A DNA stretch of 13,258 bases from an uncultured Persicitalea sp. (GTDB lineage Bacteria; Bacteroidota; Bacteroidia; Cytophagales; Spirosomataceae). The position numbers were made by a program, and so were the translations under genes. The stretch is taken from NCBI GenBank assembly GCA_950075905.1, contig CATMVR010000059.1, positions 1 through 13,258 of the forward strand, read 5' to 3'. Numbering within the stretch: position 1 is the stretch's first letter; the number at the start of each line of letters is the position of its first letter. The notes beneath the pieces are model-generated. The model saw only the letters and a program-made list of their open reading frames with translations, had not been told where the DNA came from and ran no database searches. Positions 1 through 7,332 of the stretch are shown in pieces.

Positions 1-959
1 ACAATAAACGGCATTCGGATGCCCCCTTCGTAGAGCGAAAGTTTGGTACCGCGCAGGCCCACCGTGCGGCGGTCGCCAAAGGCCGGAAGGGGACCGTTGT
101 CGCTCGTAAAAATGACGAGTGTATTCTCGTCCAGGCCGAGGGCTTTGAGGCCAGCCATCAAGCGGCCTATCTGTGTATCTACCTCCACCAGTACCTTGGC
201 CAGGTTGGGCATTTTTTCGGAGTCACGGGGGTGTACCTCTATGGTCTCAGGGTCAGGAATCCAGGGGGTATGCACGTCGTCGAGCCAGAGGTTGATATAG
301 GATGCCCCGTCCCTGTTTTTGGACAAAAAATCCAGCGTCTTGTCTACAAAGTAGGCCGTGCGGTTCCAGCGCTTCACGCTGTCCTGCTTTGACCAGATCC
401 AGTTCGTGGCCGTCAGGAGCGGGTCGGGGTCGGGGCTTTCGTAGGTACTGGCATATTCGTCAAAGCCGTACTCCGGTATGCCGGGGGCTTCGGTCACATC
501 GCGACCGCCGCCCATGTGCCACTTGCCAAAGTGGGCGGTGTGGTAGCCAACCTCGCGCAGGGCGCGGGCTACCGAGGGCGCACGCGGGTCGAGGAAGTCA
601 GCCTGCTCGCAGGTACGGTTGTGCTTTTTATCGCTCAGGTAAGAGGTGATGTTCCAGCGGGTCGGATGCATGCCGGTAGTGAGGCTCACCCGCGAGGGCG
701 AGCAGATGGGTGATCCGCTGTAATACTGCGTAACCCGGGTACCCTCAGCCGCGAGGCGGTCGATGTTGGGGGTAGGTGCTACTCTGCCCCCGTAGCAGCC
801 CACGTCTCCGATGCCCATGTCGTCGGTCAGGATCAGGATGATGTTGGGCGGGCGTTGGGGTGTTTTTTGGGAGAACGTTGGGGGAGTGAGCCCTAAAAGG
901 AAAATAAGAAAGCAGGGCAGGAATAGCTTTGGGGTCATTGTATAAAGTGCATTTTTCAT
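1..959 (-). CDS. Secreted sulfatase, N-terminal part (runs off left edge)
   Basis: The first ~319 codons of a formylglycine-dependent sulfatase, which would hydrolyse sulfate esters outside the cytoplasm; the C-terminus lies beyond the window. Counting from the ATG at 959, residues 1-30 form a hydrophobic signal peptide. The metal-binding start of the domain (LTDDMG) is near residues 44-49. The sulfatase signature is CSPSR at 86-90, so Cys86 would become formylglycine. A GKWHMG motif follows, and TSDNG, a late metal-site motif, lies near the left edge. The frame is open to base 1. Other in-frame ATGs lie at 938, 965 and 971. I chose 959 because it gives a Lys-containing n-region before the hydrophobic stretch, but 938 also leaves a signal peptide. 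A second sulfatase lies 97 bp upstream on the same strand, so co-transcription is possible. The substrate cannot be told from sequence. Confidence 0.93.
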   Translation of the reverse strand, partial: MKNALYTMTPKLFLPCFLIFLLGLTPPTFSQKTPQRPPNIILILTDDMGIGDVGCYGGRVAPTPNIDRLAAEGTRVTQYYSGSPICSPSRVSLTTGMHPTRWNITSYLSDKKHNRTCEQADFLDPRAPSVARALREVGYHTAHFGKWHMGGGRDVTEAPGIPEYGFDEYASTYESPDPDPLLTATNWIWSKQDSVKRWNRTAYFVDKTLDFLSKNRDGASYINLWLDDVHTPWIPDPETIEVHPRDSEKMPNLAKVLVEVDTQIGRLMAGLKALGLDENTLVIFTSDNGPLPAFGDRRTVGLRGTKLSLYEGGIRMPFI

Positions 960-1056
960 TCTCATCTGCATGATTGGCAAAACTTGATTAATAGTAATCA
1001 CTTGCGAACTTAATAAGTACGAGACGTCCTTTCGCTTTTTAAAAGCAAAAGAGCCC

Positions 1057-2703
1057 CTACTCCGCCGGAATCCCCATACGGCGGCTCCATACATCGTACT
1101 TCTGCTGCATTTCGCGGGCTTTGTCGGGGTACTTGTCCATGAGGTTAGTAGATTCGGTTCGGTCGGTTTTGAGGTTGTATAGCTCCCAGGTTTTCCGCTT
1201 AGGGTACACCAATTTCCAGTCGCCCTCGATTAGGGCTTTGCCTCCTTCGTGCTCAAAAAACAGTTGGGCGTAGGATTGCCTCTTTTTCTTCAAAAACACC
1301 GGCAGCAGGCTGCGGCCGTCCATGTCGTTGATGGCATGGCCGGCGTACTCTTTGGGATAGGGGGCACCCGGGAGATCGAGGGCCGTGGGCAGGATGTCCA
1401 TGGCGTGCGTCAGCTCGTCGGAAAAGCCGCCGGGGCGGGTCTTCAATCCCGGCCAGCTTACGATCAGCGGCGTACGCACGCCACCGCCCACCGACTCGGC
1501 CTTCCAGAGGCGGTAGGGCGAGTTGATGGCATTGGCCCACTCGGGCCCGATGCCCGTGTACGACAACTCCGAGCCGATCATCGCCGTCGGTATCGCATTG
1601 GCGTACAGGAGCTTTTGTCCGTCACGGGTTTCGGAGGGGCGGTCGTAACCAGATACCTGCATTATTTCGGGCGAAGCACCATTATCCGACATAAACACGA
1701 TCAGGGTGTTCTCCAGCTCGCCGGTTTCTTCCAGCGTTTTCAGTACCTGACCAATACCCCGGTCCATACGGGCCACCATGGCGGCGTGGGTAGCCATTTT
1801 CCGGATGTTAAATTCCTTTTCCTTCGCCGACAGTTCATCCCACTGCCGGCCCGGTATGGGCGACAGCGGATTTTCTGCGGCGGTAAGTAACCCTAACTCA
1901 ATCTGTTTTTCGCGACGAGATTTTTGCAGTACATTCCAGCCGTCTTTATATACCGGAAGGTACTTTTCAATATCGTCTTTCGGGGCATGAATGGGCCAAT
2001 GCGGTGCAGTATAGGCCAGGTACAGCAGGAAAGGATCGTCTTTTTTCGAAAAATCCTGGATATAGCCCCTGGCTTTTTCTGAAAAATCGTCGGTGATGTA
2101 GTAGTCCTTTCCCACCGTCTTGACGGGCTGATCGCCCTCTACCAGCGAGAAAGGGTCAAAATAGCTCACTACGCCCCAGATGATGCCGTAAAATTTCTCA
2201 AAACCCCGGTTGACGGGGTAGGTACTTACCTCGGCAAAGTGAATGCCGGGATCATGCTGATGGTTGAGCCAGGCCAGGTGCTTTTGTTTGTCGGGCAGCG
2301 GCACAGCCTCCGACAGGTGCCATTTGCCCACCATGCCCGTCTGATAGCCATTTTGCCCGAGTACTTCGGCGATGGTCACGCCGTCACGCGTCATACTGCG
2401 GCCGTTACGAATCAGGCCCACGCGGTGCTGGTACTGCCCCGTGAGCAGGCTGGCGCGGGTGGGGCAACAGCGGGCGCTATTGTAGGCATTGCGAAAGCGC
2501 AGGCCGTTGGCTGCTAGCTTGTCCAGGTTAGGCGTTTCAATTTCCCCCCCGTAGCACCCCAAATCCGAATAGCCCAGGTCGTCGGCCAGGATAATCAGCA
2601 GGTTGGGGCTTTCTTTGCGGGGTTGCTTTTTTTGTATCGCAAAGCCCGCCAGGAGCGTTACCAGCATCAATGCAGTGAAAACGAACAGAATTGGCTTTTT
2701 CAT
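1057..2703 (-). CDS. Secreted arylsulfatase-type sulfatase
   Basis: A complete 548-residue sulfatase of the alkaline-phosphatase superfamily, predicted to cleave sulfate esters in the periplasm or outside the cell. Residues 1-22 are a signal peptide (MKKPILFVFTALML...). ADDLGYSDLG at 40-49 supplies metal ligands. The signature is CCPTR at 79-83, followed by ASLLTG; Cys79 is the expected formylglycine precursor. GKWHLS, TAPHWPIHAP and MSDNGASPE follow in the normal order, and the C-terminus has the usual WKLVYPK...WELYNLKTDRTE subdomain. Length matches arylsulfatase A/AtsA-like enzymes. The signature differs from the neighbour's CSPSR and the two proteins are not close copies, so they probably have different substrates. 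It would be transcribed before the partial sulfatase at 1-959. Maturation needs a formylglycine-generating enzyme or anSME, neither of which is in this window. Confidence 0.96.
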   Translation of the reverse strand: MKKPILFVFTALMLVTLLAGFAIQKKQPRKESPNLLIILADDLGYSDLGCYGGEIETPNLDKLAANGLRFRNAYNSARCCPTRASLLTGQYQHRVGLIRNGRSMTRDGVTIAEVLGQNGYQTGMVGKWHLSEAVPLPDKQKHLAWLNHQHDPGIHFAEVSTYPVNRGFEKFYGIIWGVVSYFDPFSLVEGDQPVKTVGKDYYITDDFSEKARGYIQDFSKKDDPFLLYLAYTAPHWPIHAPKDDIEKYLPVYKDGWNVLQKSRREKQIELGLLTAAENPLSPIPGRQWDELSAKEKEFNIRKMATHAAMVARMDRGIGQVLKTLEETGELENTLIVFMSDNGASPEIMQVSGYDRPSETRDGQKLLYANAIPTAMIGSELSYTGIGPEWANAINSPYRLWKAESVGGGVRTPLIVSWPGLKTRPGGFSDELTHAMDILPTALDLPGAPYPKEYAGHAINDMDGRSLLPVFLKKKRQSYAQLFFEHEGGKALIEGDWKLVYPKRKTWELYNLKTDRTESTNLMDKYPDKAREMQQKYDVWSRRMGIPAE

Positions 2704-2872
2704 GAAAGGTGACCGTTGATGAGTACGTTAAGGGTCTGTTTTATTGGTACTTATAACGTTTGTTTGTCTAATTGAACAATAGAAAGATACATCTATCTGA
2801 TTTTGAGAGTACATTCAAATGAAAGATATTCTTTCCTATATTGAGCCTGTTTCTGACAATTATACCTCTTTC

Positions 2873-4633
2873 ATGAAAAAATATTTTTTACTCTTCCTGT
2901 CTCTGGCGGTCACGCCCTACCTGAGCTACGCCCAGCAGCCCGTCAAAGAATCCAAAGGCGTCTACCAGTTTCTGACCGACGATCCTAACCAAAAGCCCTT
3001 CTACAGCGACCGCGTGGGCGTCTATGCTCAGAATGGCATGGTGGCCTCGGCGCATCCGGAGTCCTCTCGCGTGGGGGTGGATATTTTGAAAAAAGGCGGC
3101 AATGCCGTCGACGCGGCCGTTGCAGTGCAGTTTGCCCTGGCGGTAGTACACCCCTCTGCCGGCAACATCGGCGGCGGTGGTTTCATGGTATTCCGGGATA
3201 AGGACGGTCAGAACTTTACGCTGGATTTTCGGGAAAAAGCGCCACTGAAAGGCCATAAGGATATGTACCTCGACGAGCAGGGCAACGTGATTCAGGGGCT
3301 GAGTACCCTGGGGCACCTGGCGAGTGGGGTACCCGGCTCGGTGGATGGGATGGCTACAGCCCACGCCCGCTTTGGCAAGCTGCCCTGGGAAACGCTGCTG
3401 CAACCCGCCATCGAGCTGGCCGAAAGAGGAGTAATCCAGACCGAAAAGGAAGCCCGGGGGCTGAACAATGTCAGGAACAATGTACAGAAAGTGAATCCCG
3501 GCACAAGGTACTTCCAGCATCCCGAAGGCCGCGAATGGCAAGCAGGCGATACGCTGGTACAGAAAGACCTGGCGCAGGTACTGAAAGCAATTCAGAAAAA
3601 AGGCCGCGAGGGATTTTATAAGGGGAAGGTAGCCAGAATGCTGGCCTCCGAGATGAAGAAAAACAAAGGCATTATTTCCAAAAAAGATCTGAAAGCCTAC
3701 CGCTCGCAGTGGCGGGAGCCGATTGTGGGCAATTACAAGAATTATAAGATCATCACCATGCCGCCCACGTCGAGCGGGGGCGTGGCCCTGATGCAACTGC
3801 TGCGCCTGACGGAACCCTACCCCCTTACCCGCTGGGGCTGGAATACCGACTCTACCGTGCAGGTCATGATCGAGGCGGAGCGCCGCGTGTATGCCGACCG
3901 CGCCAAGTTTCTGGGCGATCCCGACTTTGTGGACGTACCCGTAGACAAGCTCATCAGCTACGATTACCTGCGCGACCGCTGGAAGAACTTCTCCTTTGCC
4001 CAGGCTACCGACAGTAGAAATATCAACGGAGGGAACCTGCCCGGCTACGAGAGCCTGGAAACGACTCACTTTTCCATTGTGGACAAAGACGGCAACGCCG
4101 TGTCGATTACTACTACCCTCAACGGCGGCTACGGCAGCAAGGTGGTGGTGAAGGGTGGCGGATTCTTTATGAACAATGAGATGGACGATTTTAGTATCAA
4201 GGCCGGGGTACCCAATATGTTTGGGTTGATTGGCAATAAGGCTAATGAGATAGCCCCCGCCAAGCGGATGCTGTCGTCCATGACGCCGACCATTGTGGAG
4301 AAAGACGGGAAGCTGCTGATGGTGGTAGGTACGCCCGGCGGCTCTACCATCATTACGGCGGTCTACCAGACTATCCTGAATGTACTCGAACACGGTATGA
4401 CCATGCAGCAGGCCGTGAACGCCCTGAAATTTCACCATCAGTGGCTACCCGATAAGACCTTTTTTGAAGCCGGGGCCTTTACCGACAACACCATCCAGAA
4501 ACTCCAAAACCGTGGCTACATTCTGGAAAAGCAGGGCTCCATCGGCCGTATGGATTGCATCCTTGTACTGCCCAACGGTACCCTCGAAGGCGGCTCCGAT
4601 CCGCGTGGGGATGATACGAGTGTGGGATATTAG
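2873..4633 (+). CDS. ggt: Gamma-glutamyltransferase (glutathione hydrolase)
   Basis: A 586-residue gamma-glutamyltransferase, made as a proenzyme that cleaves itself into large and small subunits and hydrolyses or transfers the gamma-glutamyl group of glutathione and related peptides in the periplasm. I start at 2873 (MKKYFLLFLSLAVTPYLSYA) because this gives a clean signal peptide. An in-frame ATG at 2819 would add 18 polar residues in front of it. GNAVDAAVAV and SAGNIGGGGF lie at about residues 77-104. LDFREKAP has Arg120, matching the substrate-carboxylate Arg114 of the E. coli enzyme. TTHFSIVDKDGNAVS begins at Thr397, the expected self-cleavage site and nucleophile. SSMTPTIV and TPGGSTI complete the glutamate site. 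It is divergent from the sulfatase genes across about 169 bp, with no clear consensus promoter there. No fault is seen in the catalytic motifs. Confidence 0.96.
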   Translation: MKKYFLLFLSLAVTPYLSYAQQPVKESKGVYQFLTDDPNQKPFYSDRVGVYAQNGMVASAHPESSRVGVDILKKGGNAVDAAVAVQFALAVVHPSAGNIGGGGFMVFRDKDGQNFTLDFREKAPLKGHKDMYLDEQGNVIQGLSTLGHLASGVPGSVDGMATAHARFGKLPWETLLQPAIELAERGVIQTEKEARGLNNVRNNVQKVNPGTRYFQHPEGREWQAGDTLVQKDLAQVLKAIQKKGREGFYKGKVARMLASEMKKNKGIISKKDLKAYRSQWREPIVGNYKNYKIITMPPTSSGGVALMQLLRLTEPYPLTRWGWNTDSTVQVMIEAERRVYADRAKFLGDPDFVDVPVDKLISYDYLRDRWKNFSFAQATDSRNINGGNLPGYESLETTHFSIVDKDGNAVSITTTLNGGYGSKVVVKGGGFFMNNEMDDFSIKAGVPNMFGLIGNKANEIAPAKRMLSSMTPTIVEKDGKLLMVVGTPGGSTIITAVYQTILNVLEHGMTMQQAVNALKFHHQWLPDKTFFEAGAFTDNTIQKLQNRGYILEKQGSIGRMDCILVLPNGTLEGGSDPRGDDTSVGY

Positions 4634-4642
4634 GACAATTTT

Positions 4643-4674
4643 GAATGATAGAATGATAGATTGTTAGAATAAAA
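4643..4674. repeat. Short 8-bp tandem repeat after ggt
   Basis: Two exact copies of GAATGATA (4643-4650, 4651-4658) are followed by two degraded units, GATTGTTA and GAATAAAA. They start 10 bp after the ggt stop, in the convergent gap between ggt and the metallophosphoesterase. No strong hairpin was seen, so this is not clearly a terminator. Confidence 0.6.
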
Positions 4675-4711
4675 AACATTCTCTCAATCTCTCACCGCGG
4701 GGGCGGACCCC

Positions 4712-5404
4712 TCACTCATTCACAATTGAAATTTCGTAAAACTTTACCTGCGTGTCCTGCACATCGATGTAGGTGATGGAGTTGTTGGAGTTGCCGTAGC
4801 GGGCAAAATCGGGTACGCGGCTGTGACCTACTACCTGATGGTAGCCCGCCAGGAAATCGTATTCTGTTTCTGATTTATCAGCCCATACGGGGCCGCCGCT
4901 TGGGCAGTCTCCTCCGCGGGTGTACCCCACTTCAAAAAGGATTTCCTGGTCTTTGCTTTGATGAATTGCGTTGAGTGTTGCCGCCAAATGCTCCGCCTCA
5001 TAATGCTGTATAGTAGAGCGGTGGCGAGCGAACCAGCTTCTTGAAATACCCGCGTGGGTGAAAAGGTGCTTTTTGTACTGCCAGGCTATCTGAAAAAGAT
5101 CGGCGTTTTTGTTGTAAAGGTCGCCCAGAATGGGCTGCAGGTCGGCGCGGTGCCCCGAGCATTGGTAGTCCGGGTAGTACATGTACTGAATATCGTGGTT
5201 GCCCAGCAACAGCACTACGCGATCGGGGTTTCGCCTCTTGAAGTCTATGATTTCCTCAAAGTTCAGGATTACATCGGCATCCGGTATGTAGCGGTGCGGA
5301 TCTACGTAGTCGCCGATAAAAATGATGTGGTCAGCCGGAGTCCCTTCAATTTCTTTCCAGGCATCTCGCCCGTGTACATCACCTATTGCCAATATATCCA
5401 TCAT
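4712..5404 (-). CDS. Calcineurin-like metallophosphoesterase
   Basis: A 230-residue cytoplasmic metallophosphoesterase with no signal peptide. The dinuclear-metal motifs come in the standard order: GDVHG at 8-12, GDYVD at 31-35 and GNHD at 68-71, then THAG and GHS in the C-terminal half. The fold family includes protein phosphatases and diadenosine tetraphosphatases. The GDVHG/GDYVD/GNHD set resembles the Ser/Thr phosphatase-PrpE branch, but the real substrate cannot be assigned. The sequence starts MMDILAIGD, so the start could be one codon later at 5401. It lies 43 bp downstream of the DeoR-family regulator on the same strand with no hairpin between, so the two are probably co-transcribed. 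It converges on ggt. Confidence 0.9.
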   Translation of the reverse strand: MMDILAIGDVHGRDAWKEIEGTPADHIIFIGDYVDPHRYIPDADVILNFEEIIDFKRRNPDRVVLLLGNHDIQYMYYPDYQCSGHRADLQPILGDLYNKNADLFQIAWQYKKHLFTHAGISRSWFARHRSTIQHYEAEHLAATLNAIHQSKDQEILFEVGYTRGGDCPSGGPVWADKSETEYDFLAGYHQVVGHSRVPDFARYGNSNNSITYIDVQDTQVKFYEISIVNE

Positions 5405-5447
5405 GGAGCAGAATTTTAATCATGACCCGTCGGGAACGATCTGAAAT

Positions 5448-6194
5448 TTAACGCCTTACCTGCACACCTAGTTCCTCGTATTCGGTCAGCTTTTCTGGTT
5501 CCGCGTTCGTAATCAGGGTCTGGATTAGGGTTAGCGGCGCAAAAGCAAGGTACCGGTTTTGTTCCAGCTTACTCTCATCACAGAGTAAATAAGCATGCCG
5601 GGCGTGGGTAGCCATGGCCAGCGTAATGCCCGCTTCCAGCTCACTGTCGGCGCTCAGCCCCCGCGCCACCGACACTCCACCCGCCCCCACAAAGGCCCGG
5701 TCGGCCTGGTAACGGCTGATGTGCTCCTCAGCCATACGGCCGTGCACGGCCTGCCGGGCCGGGTCCAGCTCACCACCCACAAGGTTGATACTGACCGCGG
5801 TGTTGATCAGTTCCAGCACCACGGGCAGCGAATTGGTAATGACCGTAATCCGCTTTTCTTTCAGGTAGGTACACATGCGGTAGACCGTACTACCGCAATC
5901 CATGAATACCACCTCCCCGTCCTGCACCTGCGCGGCGGCTAATTTTCCAATGTAGTCCTTGGCTTCGTTGTGGGCAGAGGCTTTGTCCGAAAAAGAGAAA
6001 GGAGCCTTTACCACACTAGCCTTCATAGCCCCACCATGTGTGCGTTCCAGCCAGCCTTCGGCGGCCAGGTGGGCCAGGTCGCGTCGCACGGTGATTTCGG
6101 AAGTTTCCAATAGCTCGGCCAGCCCTTTTACCCCGGCTTCGCCCCGTTTATCCAATTCTTCCAGAATTAATCTCTTGCGTGTTTGAAAACTCAT
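5448..6194 (-). CDS. DeoR/GlpR-family transcriptional regulator
   Basis: A 248-residue DeoR-type repressor. The N-terminal winged helix-turn-helix spans about residues 1-57 (TRKRLILEELDKRGEAGV, SEITVRRDLAHL) and ends in the family hallmark RTHGGA. The C-terminal sugar-phosphate sensor domain shows DCGSTVY, VITNS and LVGGEL, as expected for DeoRC; the ligand is unknown. An upstream in-frame ATG at 6227 is rejected. A consensus -7 box (TATATTTG) lies at 6222-6215, so transcripts would start after 6227, and the family's proteins begin near MSFQTRKR. It is divergent from nudK with only 45 bases between start codons and precedes the metallophosphoesterase gene. The repeats in its own promoter suggest autoregulation and control of nudK; this is inferred. 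Confidence 0.95.
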   Translation of the reverse strand: MSFQTRKRLILEELDKRGEAGVKGLAELLETSEITVRRDLAHLAAEGWLERTHGGAMKASVVKAPFSFSDKASAHNEAKDYIGKLAAAQVQDGEVVFMDCGSTVYRMCTYLKEKRITVITNSLPVVLELINTAVSINLVGGELDPARQAVHGRMAEEHISRYQADRAFVGAGGVSVARGLSADSELEAGITLAMATHARHAYLLCDESKLEQNRYLAFAPLTLIQTLITNAEPEKLTEYEELGVQVRR

Positions 6195-6212
6195 AAACTC
6201 TACGGATATTTG
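6182..6212 (+). promoter_or_regulatory. Predicted promoter of nudK
   Basis: TTTG at 6182-6185, a 19-base spacer, then GATATTTG at 6205-6212, which matches the Bacteroidetes TAnnTTTG consensus at 5 of the 6 fixed bases. The -33 element lies inside the first codons of the DeoR-family gene. The -7 box faces the opposing -7 box across the palindrome centre. Confidence 0.45.
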
Positions 6213-6221
6213 ATCAAATAT
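6206..6221. promoter_or_regulatory. 16-bp perfect palindrome, likely operator in deoR-type/nudK gap
   Basis: ATATTTGATCAAATAT is its own reverse complement. It lies between the start codons of the DeoR-family gene (6194) and nudK (6240) and contains most of both predicted -7 boxes. Such a site is a natural repressor target that could silence both promoters at once. That the DeoR-family protein is the one binding it is inferred from adjacency. Confidence 0.65.
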
Positions 6222-6250
6222 AATCAAAATAAATCAATAATGATCAAAAT
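6211..6250 (+). repeat. Four 10-bp direct repeats in the divergent promoter
   Basis: Consecutive 10-base blocks TGATCAAATA, TAATCAAAAT, AAATCAATAA and TGATCAAAAT each place ATCAA at the same offset (ATCA at 6213, 6223, 6233, 6243). The period is close to one helical turn, so copies would face the same side of the DNA. DeoR-family repressors are known to use short repeated operator units. The last copy overlaps the nudK start codon. Confidence 0.6.
6215..6248 (-). promoter_or_regulatory. Predicted promoter of the DeoR-family gene
   Basis: On the minus strand a TTTG (-33 element, 6248-6245) and an exact TATATTTG (-7 element, 6222-6215) are separated by 22 bases, close to the 19-21 usual for Bacteroidetes promoters. 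The -7 box ends 20 bases before the start codon at 6194. Confidence 0.55.
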
Positions 6251-6827
6251 TGGCCATGAAGTTCGAATCGTAGAAGAGAAGGTACTCTCCGATAACTGGT
6301 ACACGCTCCGCAAGTATACCTTCGACTACCCCAAAAAGGACGGTACCTGGGAACGACAATCACGCGAGGCTTACGACCGCGGCAACGGGGCTGTAATCTT
6401 GCTCTACAACCGCGAAAAGCAGAAAGTGATCCTGACCCGGCAGTTCCGGCTACCTACATATATCAACGGCAACCCAACGGGTATGTTGATTGAAGCCTGC
6501 GCGGGGCTGCTGGATCAGGACAATCCGGAAGACTGTATACGCAGGGAAACGGAGGAAGAAACCGGCTATCAGATCCGGGACGTAAAGAAGGTGTTCGAAG
6601 CCTATATGTCGCCCGGCTCGGTGACCGAAATTTTGTATTTCTTCGTAGCTGAATACAGCGAAGATATGCAGGTAAGCGAGGGAGGCGGCCACGCCGACGA
6701 GCAGGAGAATATCGAGGTACTGGAGCTAAACTTTGAAGAAGCGCTGGCCATGGTACGCAGGGGAGAGATCAGGGATGCGAAGACGATCATGCTGCTGCAG
6801 TACGCGCAGATCAACCAGTTGGTATAA
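6240..6827 (+). CDS. nudK: NUDIX hydrolase, GDP-mannose pyrophosphatase NudK type
   Basis: A 195-residue NUDIX hydrolase closely resembling E. coli NudK, which splits GDP-mannose and related sugar nucleotides into GMP and sugar phosphate. Shared stretches include KVLSDNWYTL near the N-terminus, EAYDRGNGAVILLYN (43-57), TRQFR, GMLIEACAGLLD (81-92), and the Nudix core RETEEETGY (102-110) with metal-binding glutamates. AYMSPGSVTE, FFVAEYS and GEIRDAKT follow. As in NudK, seven rather than five residues separate the motif's Gly89 from its first Glu97. The start at 6240 gives the family's normal N-terminus; an in-frame ATG at 6183 would overlap the divergent regulator. Divergence from a sugar-phosphate-type DeoR regulator suggests sugar-responsive control, an inference. 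Confidence 0.94.
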   Translation: MIKIGHEVRIVEEKVLSDNWYTLRKYTFDYPKKDGTWERQSREAYDRGNGAVILLYNREKQKVILTRQFRLPTYINGNPTGMLIEACAGLLDQDNPEDCIRRETEEETGYQIRDVKKVFEAYMSPGSVTEILYFFVAEYSEDMQVSEGGGHADEQENIEVLELNFEEALAMVRRGEIRDAKTIMLLQYAQINQLV

Positions 6828-6834
6828 ACAAAAA

Positions 6835-6868
6835 AACGCTGACAGGGTTTTTGAACCCTGTCAGCGTT
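6835..6868. terminator. Perfect hairpin terminator between nudK and the YtxH gene
   Basis: A 15-bp perfect stem (AACGCTGACAGGGTT, 6835-6849) pairs with 6854-6868 across a 4-base TTTG loop. Read on the minus strand it is followed by a T-rich tract (complement of AAACAAAAAA at 6827-6834), so it is a classical Rho-independent terminator for the minus-strand YtxH-type gene. On the plus strand no T tract follows, but the same hairpin could trim or stop nudK transcripts, which end 8 bp before it. Confidence 0.85.
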
Positions 6869-6886
6869 GAAATAGTGGAGCGAACT

Positions 6887-7192
6887 TTACGCCTTTGGCT
6901 CCGTCGCCGGGTCGGTTTTGGTTCCCGAAAACTTATCCATCAGATCGCGCAGCATCTGCTCCACATCCGGGAAATTCGTTTTCAGCGTTTCCGAACCCTT
7001 GGTTTTTAACTGCTCGAAGTAGTCGTGGGCCTTATCTACCCCGCCTTCGGCTTCATCGCGAAGGGTAGTAGCTTTGGTTTTCAGATCTTCCAGCATTTTC
7101 TCGCCTTCTTCCGTTTGCAGGTACTTATATAGCGTAGCTCCGGCGGCAGCACCCAGAACAAACGTAGCGAGGTGTTTGGCATTGACACTCAT
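6887..7192 (-). CDS. YtxH-domain small membrane-anchored protein
   Basis: A 101-residue protein with one Gly/Ala-rich hydrophobic segment near residues 8-24 (ATFVLGAAAGATLYKYL), followed by a charged, probably helical tail with TEEGEKMLEDLK. This is the layout of YtxH-domain proteins, often linked to envelope or general stress. No catalytic motif is present and the molecular role is unknown. The start at 7192 is supported by an exact -7 box 37 bases upstream. The gene ends just before the hairpin terminator at 6835-6868. Confidence 0.85.
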   Translation of the reverse strand: MSVNAKHLATFVLGAAAGATLYKYLQTEEGEKMLEDLKTKATTLRDEAEGGVDKAHDYFEQLKTKGSETLKTNFPDVEQMLRDLMDKFSGTKTDPATEPKA

Positions 7193-7229
7193 GGTTTTGA
7201 TGGTTAGAGGTGAACGACTTGATAGTTAC

Positions 7230-7237
7230 CAAATATA
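7230..7237 (-). promoter_or_regulatory. -7 promoter box of the YtxH gene
   Basis: Minus-strand TATATTTG is an exact match to TAnnTTTG, 37 bases upstream of the ATG at 7192. I see no clear TTTG -33 element at the usual distance. Confidence 0.5.
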
Positions 7238-7332
7238 CGAATTAAAATGGTCGTATTGAAGCCGTTCGTCAGGCGCTGCCACCGCTTGCCTATCAAGTTA
7301 AGCCTTTTTGTGTCGCTATATCTCAAAACCCG

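Noticed and set aside
1034..1046. GCTTTTTAAAAGC small palindrome between the two sulfatase genes as a terminator
   Set aside because: The stem is AT-rich and at most 6 bp; too weak to separate the genes.
1249..1890. 213-codon plus-strand frame inside the arylsulfatase gene
   Set aside because: Antisense to the complete sulfatase; composition is that of a complementary frame.
2888..4438. 516-codon open frame on the strand opposite ggt
   Set aside because: It lies wholly antisense to a well-supported gamma-glutamyltransferase, shows no recognisable domain and has a His/Gln/Leu-rich composition typical of a shadow frame.
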